A DNA stretch of 64,000 nucleotides, from positions 62,001-126,000 of the forward strand of contig NZ_OMOJ01000002.1 in assembly GCF_900302505.1 (NCBI RefSeq). The letters run 5' to 3'. Positions 1-8,104 of this stretch are shown here, in pieces; within the stretch, counting starts at the first letter, position 1; each line of letters opens with the position of its first letter. Below the pieces are notes generated by a model. It was not told the DNA's origin. It made no database searches and saw only the letters and a list, made by a program, of their open reading frames with translations. The stretch is from Pseudoprimorskyibacter insulae. GTDB taxonomy: Bacteria > Pseudomonadota > Alphaproteobacteria > Rhodobacterales > Rhodobacteraceae. A program made the position numbers and the translations under genes.

Positions 1-6
1 TGACAT
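1..6 (-). CDS. Start of a further hup-operon gene, cut by the window edge
   Basis: Only an ATG (bases 6-4) and one more codon are inside the window. A clear ribosome binding site, GAGGG, lies at 16-12 on the minus strand, five bases before the ATG, and it sits just after the stop of the preceding small gene. In Rhodobacter-type hup operons the gene after hupL is hupC, the membrane cytochrome b that takes electrons from HupSL, so that is the expected product. This is inferred from gene order alone; the sequence shows nothing of the protein. Confidence 0.35.
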
Positions 7-16
7 GACGACCCTC

Positions 17-217
17 TTACGCTTTGGCCCGGCGCGCTTTCAGCGCGTCACGAACATAGCCCACACCGATCGAGGCCAGCGCCCCAAGGGCGGCGACCAC
101 CAGAAGGTGATCGGCCTGAATAAGCCAATGCGAGGCCCCATGCACAACGGCGGCATCATGGCCGGTATGGGCAAAAGCCGCGCCCGGCATCAGGGCAAGA
201 AGAAGTGCTTTTTTCAT
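17..217 (-). CDS. Small His-rich membrane or exported protein after hupL
   Basis: A 66-residue protein that starts MKKALLLAL and has a short hydrophobic N-terminus ending AFA, followed by HTGHD, so a cleaved signal peptide is likely. Mature residues include several histidines (HTGHD, VVHGASHW, ADH). A second hydrophobic stretch at about residues 36-54 should span the membrane, leaving a basic tail (LKARRAKA). The start at 217 is set by a GGAGG site 8-12 bases upstream. It lies 14 bases after hupL and before the next hup gene, so it is co-transcribed with the hydrogenase. The histidines could bind metal, but that is a guess. It may belong to a small DUF family of Rhodobacterales; I cannot name it with certainty. 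Confidence 0.7.
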   Translation of the reverse strand: MKKALLLALMPGAAFAHTGHDAAVVHGASHWLIQADHLLVVAALGALASIGVGYVRDALKARRAKA

Positions 218-231
218 TCTGGTGTCCTCCC

Positions 232-2025
232 TTAACGCACTTTGACGGTGGTCAGCTCTTCGCCATCCGGCGACATGACGTGGGTCGAGCAAGCCAAGCA
301 CGGGTCGAAGCTGTGCAAGGTCCGCAGAATTTCCACGGGCTCCTCGGGGCGCTCCATCTTGGTGTCCATCAAGCTGGCCTCGAACGCGCCGATATTGCCG
401 GCGGTGTCGCGGGGCGAGCCGTTCCACGTGGTAGGAACCACGCACTGATAGTTCTCGATCCGGCCATCCTTGATCTTGATCCAGTGGCCCAAGGCGCCAC
501 GCGGCGCTTCTGTCATGCCCACGCCCTTTGCCTCTTTCGGCCAAGTGCTGGGATCCCACTTTTCGACGTTCGCGGTGCTTTCGTCGCCGTTCTTGATGTT
601 CTGCACCAGCTTATCAAAGAAGTGCTTCTGCAAACGGCCACAGTATTCAGACTCAAGCGCGCGGGCGGCGGTGCGGCCCAGCGTCGAGAAGACAGCCGAC
701 AGCGGCAGGTTCATATCGCGCAGCAGGCCGTCGACCTGATCCTTGATATCTTCGTGACCCTTGGCATAGCCCACGACGTAACGGGCCAGCGGGCCCACTT
801 CCATCGCGTGACCTTTCCAGCGCGGAGCCTTGATCCACGAGTACTTGCCGGCTTCATCCAGCTCTTGGATGTTGGTCTTGGTGCCCTTGGCGTTCGGCCC
901 AAGCTCATACTTCGGCTCAGTGACGCCATCCCACGGGTGCAGACCTTTGCCCGCCTCGCCATAGCTGTACCAGCTGTGGTCAACGAACTCCTGCACCTGT
1001 TCAGGATCACGCGGATCAACGTCGTGCACCTCGTTGAGGTTGCCGTTGATGATCGCGCCGCGCGGCAGGTGAAGCTGCTCGGGCGAAAAGTCGTTCGGGT
1101 TCTCGGGGATATCGCCATAGGCCAAACACGCCTGAGACGACAAACCGCCACCATAGAGCCAGTTCTTGTAGAACCCGCCAATGGCCTTCACGTCGGGAAT
1201 GTAGACGTTCTTGTTGAACTCGATGCACTTGTCGATGATCGACGACACAAGGTTCAGGCGCTCCATGTTGATCGCGCCAACGGCCCCGGTGCTATGCACG
1301 TTGATCGGGCAAGGCACGCCGCCCACCAGCCAATTCGGGTGCGGGTTCTTACCACCGAAGATGGTGTGAACCTTGACGATCTCTTTCTGAAGATCCAGCG
1401 CTTCAAGGTAGTGGGTGGTCGCCATCAGGTCTGCCTCGGGCGGCAGCAGATAGGCAGGGTTGTCCCAGTAGCCGTTCTTGAACAGGCCAAGCTGACCCGA
1501 TTCCACGAACTTCTTCAGGCGGTTCTGCACATCGCGGAAATAGCCCGGCGACGACAGCGGGTGCGACGGGCTAACAGCCTGTTGCAGTTCCGAGGTGGCC
1601 TTGGGATCGGCGCGCAGCGCGTTGACCGGGTTCACCCAATCCAGCGCGTGCAGGTGGTAGAAGTGCACAACGTGGTCATGGATTTGCAGGTTCAACTGCA
1701 TCATGTTGCGGATCGAGTTCGCGTTGTCGGGAATGGTGATCCCCAGCGCGTCTTCCACCGCACGCACCGAGGTCAGCGCGTGGGTGCCGGTGCACACACC
1801 GCAAATCCGTTCGGTAAAGGCCCAAGCGTCACGCGGATCGCGGCCCTTCAGGATCACTTCCAACCCGCGCCACATGGTGCCGGTCGAAACTGCGTTGCGG
1901 ATGATGTTGTTCTCATCCACGTTCACTTCGCAGCGCATGTGGCCTTCGATACGGGTCACCGGGTCAACAACGATACGCTGGCCCGAGTTGTCGAGGTTAA
2001 AGCCGTTCGGCGTTTGTACGACCAT
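232..2025 (-). CDS. hupL: Uptake [NiFe]-hydrogenase large subunit
   Basis: 597 residues, the usual length for the membrane-bound hydrogenase large subunit (HoxG/HyaB/HupL). It carries the NiFe(CN)2CO site that splits H2. The N-terminal nickel motif [10 protein letters not shown] has Cys75 and Cys78. The C-terminal motif DPCLACSTH has Cys576 and Cys579, and is followed by a 15-residue tail (from VMSPDG) that a HupD-type endoprotease would remove after His582. This shows a catalytic enzyme rather than a sensor. The gene follows hupS by three bases. The protein faces the periplasm, carried through the Tat pathway by its partner HupS. Maturation needs HypF, whose gene is disrupted nearby. Confidence 0.97.
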   Translation of the reverse strand: MVVQTPNGFNLDNSGQRIVVDPVTRIEGHMRCEVNVDENNIIRNAVSTGTMWRGLEVILKGRDPRDAWAFTERICGVCTGTHALTSVRAVEDALGITIPDNANSIRNMMQLNLQIHDHVVHFYHLHALDWVNPVNALRADPKATSELQQAVSPSHPLSSPGYFRDVQNRLKKFVESGQLGLFKNGYWDNPAYLLPPEADLMATTHYLEALDLQKEIVKVHTIFGGKNPHPNWLVGGVPCPINVHSTGAVGAINMERLNLVSSIIDKCIEFNKNVYIPDVKAIGGFYKNWLYGGGLSSQACLAYGDIPENPNDFSPEQLHLPRGAIINGNLNEVHDVDPRDPEQVQEFVDHSWYSYGEAGKGLHPWDGVTEPKYELGPNAKGTKTNIQELDEAGKYSWIKAPRWKGHAMEVGPLARYVVGYAKGHEDIKDQVDGLLRDMNLPLSAVFSTLGRTAARALESEYCGRLQKHFFDKLVQNIKNGDESTANVEKWDPSTWPKEAKGVGMTEAPRGALGHWIKIKDGRIENYQCVVPTTWNGSPRDTAGNIGAFEASLMDTKMERPEEPVEILRTLHSFDPCLACSTHVMSPDGEELTTVKVR

Positions 2026-2028
2026 GGC

Positions 2029-3117
2029 TTACGCCTCCTCTTTGTGGGATTGGGTCTTTTTCTGTGCAGCCTTGAGCGCGCTAATGGCGGCATGGGCCGC
2101 GACGCCTGCGCCCACGACACCAGCAGCGGCCATCCCCACTTTGTCCGCGTTGGCTTCAACGCCGAACTGGGTCAGATCGGTGACACGGTTGTAGAAACTG
2201 CCCTGATCCCAGAACCCATCTTCCGAACAGCCGATACAGCCGTGACCGGATTGGATCGGGAACGAGGTGCCTTCGTTCCAGCGGATGGTCGAACAGGCGT
2301 TGTACGTGGTCGGGCCTTTGCAGCCCATCTTGTACAGGCAGTAGCCCTTGCGCGCGTTTTCATCGTCCCATGCTTCGACAAACTGACCGGCGTCGAAATG
2401 CGGCCGGCGATAGCATTTGTCGTGGATGCGCTGGCCATAGAACATCGCGGGGCGGCCCTGACGGTCCAGCTCGGGCAGGCGGTCGAAGGTCAGCATATAG
2501 GTGATAACGCCGGTCATAACCTCGGCGATGGGCGGGCAGCCCGGAACCTTGATGATCGGCTTGTCGGTGATGACTTTGTGCACCGGAGTGGCCTGCGTTG
2601 GGTTCGGCTTAGCCGCCTGAACGCAGCCATAGGACGCACAAGCGCCCCAGCTGATGATCGCCTTTGCGTGCTCGGCTGCATGGCGCAGTTGTTCGACAAA
2701 GGGCTTACCGCCGATGATGCAGAACATCCCGTCTTCGTTCAGGGGCGGATTGCCCTCAACGGCCAGAATGTAGTTGCCCTTGTACTTCTCGATGGTCTCT
2801 TCCAGCGCCGCTTCGGCCTGATGCCCTGCGGCCGCCATCAGCGTGTCGTCGTAGTCCAGCGAGATCATCGACAGAACCACGTCTTTCGCCAGCGGATGCG
2901 CCGAGCGAATGAAGCTTTCCGAACAACAGGTGCATTCCAGCCCGTGCACCCAGATCACCGGCGTGCGGGGTTTGGTTTCCATGGCATGCGCGATCTTCGG
3001 CACGAACGAGGGCGACAAGCCCAACGCCGCCGCCGTGAGCGAGCAATATTTCATGAAGCTGCGGCGGGTAATCCCCTGCCGACGCATCACGTCATAAAAG
3101 GTTTCGATCTGGCTCAT
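2029..3117 (-). CDS. hupS: Uptake [NiFe]-hydrogenase small subunit, O2-tolerant type
   Basis: 362 residues from the ATG at 3117, chosen because GGGAGGA precedes it and the Tat signal begins just inside (TRRSFMK at 18-24); an upstream ATG at 3186 has no such support. Signal cleavage is expected after AHA at residue 45. The protein carries the iron-sulfur relay from the active site. Cysteines at precursor 62, 64, 65, 160, 165 and 194 become 17, 19, 20, 115, 120 and 149 after cleavage. These are the positions of the six ligands of the [4Fe-3S] proximal cluster in O2-tolerant enzymes such as Ralstonia HoxK. The motif reads ECTCCSE where O2-sensitive enzymes have ECTGCSE. An Ala/Gly-rich C-terminal helix near 325-350 is the membrane anchor. 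Confidence 0.97.
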   Translation of the reverse strand: MSQIETFYDVMRRQGITRRSFMKYCSLTAAALGLSPSFVPKIAHAMETKPRTPVIWVHGLECTCCSESFIRSAHPLAKDVVLSMISLDYDDTLMAAAGHQAEAALEETIEKYKGNYILAVEGNPPLNEDGMFCIIGGKPFVEQLRHAAEHAKAIISWGACASYGCVQAAKPNPTQATPVHKVITDKPIIKVPGCPPIAEVMTGVITYMLTFDRLPELDRQGRPAMFYGQRIHDKCYRRPHFDAGQFVEAWDDENARKGYCLYKMGCKGPTTYNACSTIRWNEGTSFPIQSGHGCIGCSEDGFWDQGSFYNRVTDLTQFGVEANADKVGMAAAGVVGAGVAAHAAISALKAAQKKTQSHKEEA

Positions 3118-3289
3118 TGGTCCTCCCGTGAAAGACGATTCGGCTGGATGCGATTGCATACAGAACGCGCATTGGTCTGATTTCACATGCGAAGAGGGGG
3201 CCGTTCCAAGGAAATGCGCAAAACCTGTGCACCTTGAGAAGGTCTATGTTTTACAGATATTTAAGCGAAAATTTGGGGGGATTTCTGCA

Positions 3290-3354
3290 CCCGCAATCGG
3301 GAAGGTGGTAACCAATTTTCCGAAATAGGTGATAAGCGGCTTACCGATTGCGGG
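3290..3354. promoter_or_regulatory. Inverted repeat upstream of hupSL
   Basis: CCCGCAATCGG at 3290-3300 is repeated as its exact reverse complement CCGATTGCGGG at 3344-3354, with 43 bases between. It lies in the 255-base gap between hypF and hupS, about 170-240 bases upstream of the hupS start, where upstream activator sites for hydrogenase promoters are found. I did not find the TTG-N5-CAA motif described for HupR of Rhodobacter capsulatus in this gap. The repeat could be a regulator binding pair or a structured hypF trailer. Confidence 0.4.
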
Positions 3355-3363
3355 CCGCCGTAG

Positions 3364-3382
3364 GGTGGGTTTTCAACCCACC
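3364..3382. repeat. GGTGGGTT palindrome at the end of hypF
   Basis: Perfect eight-base arms GGTGGGTT (3364-3371) and AACCCACC (3375-3382) with a three-base loop. The stop codon of hypF (3375-3373) lies inside this palindrome. No U-run follows on the minus strand, so it is a poor intrinsic terminator. It looks like the short dispersed palindromes often seen at gene ends in Rhodobacterales. Only this one copy was noticed in the window. Confidence 0.45.
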
Positions 3383-5608
3383 GCCCCCTGCGCAGCAGCG
3401 ATCACCGCCTGCCCCAGGGCCAGACCGCCATCATTCGCGGGTGTCCGTTCGTGCAGCAACACCGGCAAGTCGCCCAAGGCTTTGCGCGTCAGGGTCAATA
3501 GCAGTGCGTTCTGGAAACACCCACCGGATAAGGCCGCAGCCTTTGCCGCGCCATCCGCAACCAAACCACGCGCTTGCGCCGCAAAGGCCCGTGCAAGCCA
3601 ATCGTGAAATGCCCAAGCCAAGCGGTCCGGGCACTCCCCCGCCTCAAGCCCGGCCACCAAAGCGCGGATCATCGCGACGGGATCAATCTCGGCCCCATCC
3701 GGCACGTCCCACAAGGGCCCAAGACCAGACCGCGCTGCCATGGCCTCAAGCCGCATGGCCGCCTCACCCTCATAGCTTTGCGCCTCAGGACAAATGCCCA
3801 GAATCGCCGCCACCGCATCAAACAGCCGCCCCGCGCTGGACGACATCGGCGCATTCAGCCCCTTGTCCGCCGCCATCCGCGCCATCGCCAAGGGCAGCCC
3901 TGCAAACACCCGATCCGCCCAATCGCCAAGGCCCGCCTGATCGAGCCGCACCAAAGCATTGCGCCAAGGCTCGGCCTGCGCGCGGTCACCGCCGATCAAG
4001 GGCGCAGGCTTCAGCCAAGACCGCCGCTCATACCCCCGGTAATCGCCCAGCAACACCTCGCCGCCCCAAACGGTGCCATCGGGACCAAGCCCCAGCCCAT
4101 CCAAGACGATCCCGGCCACTTCGCCGCCTTCCAATGGCCAGCCATTTTCGGCCAAGCAAGACGCCAAATGCGCGTGGTGATGCTGCACCTCAATCAGCCG
4201 CGCCCCCCTCCGCCTCGGCCCGCGCGGCCCCATGCCGCGAGGGACGAAAATCGGGGTGCAGATCCACAGCCACAACCGTAGGCTTATGGTCAAACAGGTC
4301 TGCGTAGTCCCGATCTGCGGCCAAGAACGCATCCCAGGTCAGCGCCTCATCCAGCTCCCCCAGATGATGCCCCAGCAGCGCCTGCCCGTTCTTCAGCAAA
4401 CAGATCGCGCCTTTCATCTGCCCGCCATAGGCCACCACCTGCGGCGCATCCTCAAACCCATTGGGCAAAGGCACTGTCCCAGGCACCCGCCCCCGCGCCC
4501 GGCGCAGCACCATCGGCGGATCGGCGCGCTCAACGCTGTCATCCAAGCGCCGCGCGATATCGCGGTCATGCATGAGGAAGGCATCGGCAAAAGCGCTTAG
4601 CTTGTCGCGTGCCTCATCATTGCCAATCACCTGCGGCTCACCCGAGAGGTTGCCCGAGGTCATCACCAAGGGCCGGCCAACCGCCTCCAACACCAGATGA
4701 TGCAACGGCGTATAGGGCAGCATCCACCCCAGCTGCCCCTGCCCCGGGGCCAGCGCCTCAGGCAAAGGCTCACCTTCAATCGGCAGCAACACAATCGGCG
4801 CGGCAGGATCGGCGAGCAAAGCCTCTGCGCTCTCCGATAGATCCGCATATCTGCGCACCATCTCCAGCGTGCCCATCAAGGCCAATGGCTTCCCCGGACG
4901 GCGCTTCCGCTCGCGCAATAGATCCACAGCCACCGCATTCGTCGCATCCACAGCCAAGTGAAACCCGCCAAGCCCCTTGATCGCCAGCACCTGCCCCGCC
5001 AACAATCGCTCCGCCGCCGCTGCAATCGGATCATCGGCCTCCGGCTCAATCCAAACACGAGGCCCGCACACCGGGCAGGCCACCGGCTGCGCGTGAAACC
5101 GTCGATCCGCCGGATCGCCATATTCCGCCGCGCAGTCCGAACAGAGCGCAAACCGCGCCATCGTTGTCCGCCACCGATCATAGGGTAGTCCGGTCACGAT
5201 CGTGAACCGCGGCCCACAATGGGTACAATTCACAAACGGATAGCCATACCGCCGGTCTGAGGCATCGCGCATCTCGGCCAAGCACGCCTCGCAACTCGCC
5301 GCATCCGGCGTCACCCGCGTTTCGGCCCCAACCCCTTCGCTGGCACCGATCTCGAACCCCTCACCAATCTCAACGCGCGCCGCCGCGACCTCAACGGCGT
5401 CCACCCGCGCCAAGGGTGGGGCCTCGTCCCGCAACGCCGCTGCGAACACAGATACATTCGCACAAACACAGCGGATCAAAACACCTTCAGGATCGTTCAG
5501 AACAACGCCGCGCACCCCCATCCGCCGCGCCAAAGCCCAAACAAAGGGACGAAATCCAACCCCCTGAACCTGGCCCCGCACCCGGATAAGAAAACCGTCC
5601 TGCTGCAT
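3373..5608 (-). pseudogene. hypF: hypF carbamoyltransferase, split by a frameshift
   Basis: HypF makes the thiocarbamate on HypE that becomes the cyanide ligands of [NiFe]-hydrogenases. The first frame (5608 to 4190) has an acylphosphatase motif (GQVQGVGFRPF, 12-22), two zinc fingers (Cys106/109/128/131 and 156/159/178/181), a YrdC domain with KRRPGKPLALM, and the start of the Kae1-like domain, then ends EGGAAD-stop. The rest of that domain, starting RLIEVQHHHAH, continues in another frame down to 3373. The break falls at six consecutive Gs (minus strand, 4208-4203): with one G fewer the two halves join as AEAEGARLIEVQHHH. Either the copy is inactive, or the length of the G run varies, or it is a sequencing error. 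Confidence 0.9.
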
Positions 5609-5640
5609 TTTCTGACCTCAAATATTCCTCGGGGGTGAAT

Positions 5641-5673
5641 GCGCCGCAGGCGCAGAGGGGGCAGACAGCCCCC
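5641..5673. repeat. Paired GC hairpins between hupV and hypF
   Basis: The 73-base gap between hupV and hypF holds two adjacent hairpins: GCGCC/GGCGC (5641-5645 and 5649-5653) and GGGGGC/GCCCCC (5657-5662 and 5668-5673). There is no strong U-run, so full termination is unlikely; they may lower expression of hypF relative to hupTUV or protect the upstream message. The string resembles dispersed intergenic elements I associate with Rhodobacterales genomes, but no second copy was noticed here. Confidence 0.4.
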
Positions 5674-5681
5674 TTGCCCGG

Positions 5682-7115
5682 TCAATGCACCGTGCACACC
5701 ATGCAAGGATCAAAACTGCGCACGATATGCTGCACGGCGATGGGCGTGTCTTCGCCGGGGCGCACAGGTGCACCAACCAAAGCGGCCTCAACCGGCCCAG
5801 CAACACCGCGATCATCGCGCGGACTAAAGTTCCAGGTCGTGGGTGCGATGATCTGATAGCCGGTGATCTTTCCGCCTTCGATGGTGCACCAATGCCCCAG
5901 CGCGCCGCGTGCTGCCTCAACCATACCGGCGCCCTGCCCATCACGCGGGGCTGCGGCCTCGACCATAAACCGCTCTGCCGGATCTATCCGCGCCAACAGC
6001 GCCTCAAGCGCGATCTGCGTCTGCGCCAGTTCCAGCAATCGGCCCATCACCCGCGCCCGCACGCCGCCTTCAGCCGCAAGGGCCAGCGCCAGTGGGTGGC
6101 CATCGACGATCTGCCGCGCCAAGGCGCCGGTCTCAACCGTTTGGCCGTTCAGGCGCGGGGCCTTGCACCAGCTATAGGCCGCATCCCGCATCGCCTCATC
6201 GGGCAGTGTGTCGCCCTGCGACGGATGCGCCGCCGATCCCAGCATCCAGCTATGACCCAGCTCTTCAACGATGCCGCCGGCGTCAACCGGGCGCACTGCG
6301 CCCCCATCCCAAACGCCCGAGGCAAAGATCGGCCCTTCGGGATGCGGATAGGCCCCGAAGGACATATAGCGCCCCTCGCCCTTGCCCATCGCCTCTAGCC
6401 CGCAATCCCGCGCGATGGTCACGAACAGGCCCAGATCGCCGGTATCCCACGCCTCAAGCTGATCGAGCGTCGTCAGGTCGGCCACGGCCTCAACCGGTGC
6501 GCCAAAAACCTGATCCTCAAGATATCGGCGGAAGGCCCGCAGATCCGCGCCAATGCGGATCTTGTCGCGCATGGTGGGCGCACGTGTCACCCCGCCGGGC
6601 TGAATGGCCAGCGTATGCGGCCACTTGCCCCCCAGAAGCCCAACGATATGCAGCAGCTTGGCCCGCGCTTCGATCGAGGCACGCAGGGCCGATCCGCGCT
6701 GCGCGGTAAAGCGGTCCACCGCCGCACTGTGCCAAGGGCGATCTGCATACACCGGTCGGGCAAAATCCGGCATAAAGAACAGGTTAAAGTGGGTCACATG
6801 GTCAGCCACGTTTTCAACCGCATGCAATAGGGCCGCCACCCGCGCCCCGTTCGGCGCAGGCGTCACCCTGCCCGCATCGGCCAGCGCCAAAGCCGCCGCC
6901 ATGGATTGGCTGATCGAACAAATCCCGCAGATGCGCGGCGTGATCGTCAGGGCATCCATCGCGCCTTTGCCCAGCAGCATCCGTTCGAAGCCGCGAAACA
7001 GGGGCGAATTGACATAGGCCGCGCCGACCGCGCCATCGGCCACATCCAACCGGATTTCCAGATCGCCTTCGACGCGGTTGAACGGGCCAACAAGCAAGGT
7101 GGTGTCTTCGGTCAT
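5682..7115 (-). CDS. hupV: H2-sensing hydrogenase large subunit
   Basis: 477 residues from the ATG at 7115, which overlaps the hupU stop by four bases (ATGA). The nickel-binding pairs are present: RICGICSISQ (Cys63, Cys66) and DPCMVCTVH (Cys471, Cys474). The protein ends exactly at His477 and so lacks the cleavable C-terminal tail found in HupL. This is the hallmark of regulatory hydrogenases (HupUV/HoxBC), which bind H2 and signal to a kinase rather than feed the respiratory chain. It is cytoplasmic and pairs with HupU; the adjacent HupT is the expected partner. It still needs the Hyp machinery to get its NiFe site. Confidence 0.95.
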   Translation of the reverse strand: MTEDTTLLVGPFNRVEGDLEIRLDVADGAVGAAYVNSPLFRGFERMLLGKGAMDALTITPRICGICSISQSMAAALALADAGRVTPAPNGARVAALLHAVENVADHVTHFNLFFMPDFARPVYADRPWHSAAVDRFTAQRGSALRASIEARAKLLHIVGLLGGKWPHTLAIQPGGVTRAPTMRDKIRIGADLRAFRRYLEDQVFGAPVEAVADLTTLDQLEAWDTGDLGLFVTIARDCGLEAMGKGEGRYMSFGAYPHPEGPIFASGVWDGGAVRPVDAGGIVEELGHSWMLGSAAHPSQGDTLPDEAMRDAAYSWCKAPRLNGQTVETGALARQIVDGHPLALALAAEGGVRARVMGRLLELAQTQIALEALLARIDPAERFMVEAAAPRDGQGAGMVEAARGALGHWCTIEGGKITGYQIIAPTTWNFSPRDDRGVAGPVEAALVGAPVRPGEDTPIAVQHIVRSFDPCMVCTVH

Positions 7116-8104
7116 GGTTTCGGCTTCTTCAGGCTGGGCGGAACGGCGATACGGTCCTGCGTGGCATTGACCCCGATCCGGTGCGGTGTCGCCGCCTTGG
7201 ACAGTGACGCCAGCGCCATGAACCACGCTTTGGGCATGTCAGAGGGCAAGCCAACGGGAATGCCCGCGAACTTGGGCGTTTCGGTAAAGCCGTGGCCGGG
7301 GTCTTCGAATTCGGGGGCGGTGCAGTTGATGCAGGGATAGCCCGCACGGGTGCAACTGCCCGCGCCATTCCAGCCGCGAATGTTGCAATCGCCAACCGCC
7401 TGCGTGCCGATGCAGCCCAAATGCTCCATCATGCAGCCCATTTCCGACAGTTGCGTTGCGCTGGCTTTGTATTCGTAGAATTCGTTCTTGGGGCAGGCGT
7501 GATGCACCAGATTGTCGGCGTAGAACCGGGGCCGCCCATAGCCGTCCAGCGCATCAGAGCCCATGGCCCCTTCGGCCAGCATCAGCAGCGTTTCGGTCAC
7601 CCAATCGGGATGCGTCGGGCAACCCGCGATATTGATCACCGGCAGCCCGGATTTGTCGCGAAAATCGGCAGGCAGCGCGCCACCAATGTGCGATCCGTCA
7701 TATTGCACGCCAATCGCATCGGCGGGGTTCTCACCGGCGGTGGTGATGCCGCCATAGGTCGCGCAAGTGCCAACCGCCACCACGTGCCGGGCCAGCGGGG
7801 CCAAGCTGCGCAGCCAGTCCAGCATGGACCGGCCAGTGCCTGCCAACATTTGATAGCGGCCCGAGCCATTTGGCCCCATCAGGATCGAGCCTTCGACGCA
7901 AAGGATATCCAGCGGGATTTCCCCCGCCTCAACCTGCGCCAGCAATCGCCGAACCTCGGCGCCGGTCGCCTCGCTCAGCGAAGGGTGCCACAGGAAGTGC
8001 AAGCCTGCGCCGTCCAGCAAATCAAAGACGTTTGGATCTTCGGCACAAAGCAGCGACATCGTGCAGCCGCCGCAGCCCGCCGATTGGAGCCACAGGATAT
8101 TCAT
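7112..8104 (-). CDS. hupU: H2-sensing hydrogenase small subunit
   Basis: 330 residues starting MNILWLQSAGCGGCT, with no Tat signal and no C-terminal membrane anchor, unlike HupS. Cluster ligands begin at Cys11 and Cys14, and further conserved cysteines follow (GTCATYGG, IAGCP, HACP, GCIG, CINC). Note GCGGC rather than the CTCC seen in HupS, so it lacks the extra proximal-cluster cysteine. It is the iron-sulfur subunit of the cytoplasmic H2 sensor with HupV. The start at 8104 overlaps the hupT stop by four bases, so the three genes are translationally coupled. Confidence 0.95.
   Translation of the reverse strand: MNILWLQSAGCGGCTMSLLCAEDPNVFDLLDGAGLHFLWHPSLSEATGAEVRRLLAQVEAGEIPLDILCVEGSILMGPNGSGRYQMLAGTGRSMLDWLRSLAPLARHVVAVGTCATYGGITTAGENPADAIGVQYDGSHIGGALPADFRDKSGLPVINIAGCPTHPDWVTETLLMLAEGAMGSDALDGYGRPRFYADNLVHHACPKNEFYEYKASATQLSEMGCMMEHLGCIGTQAVGDCNIRGWNGAGSCTRAGYPCINCTAPEFEDPGHGFTETPKFAGIPVGLPSDMPKAWFMALASLSKAATPHRIGVNATQDRIAVPPSLKKPKP

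Noticed and set aside
205-3180. 991-codon open frame on the plus strand opposite hupS and hupL
   Set aside because: It is an antisense shadow of two certain hydrogenase genes with GC-rich third positions; the translation is rich in His and Arg and has no family pattern.
4190-4332. Programmed frameshift in hypF rather than mutation
   Set aside because: hypF is not known to use frameshifting, and the six Gs are not followed by an obvious stimulatory structure. A one-base insertion in a homopolymer is simpler. Kept only as a possibility in the findings.
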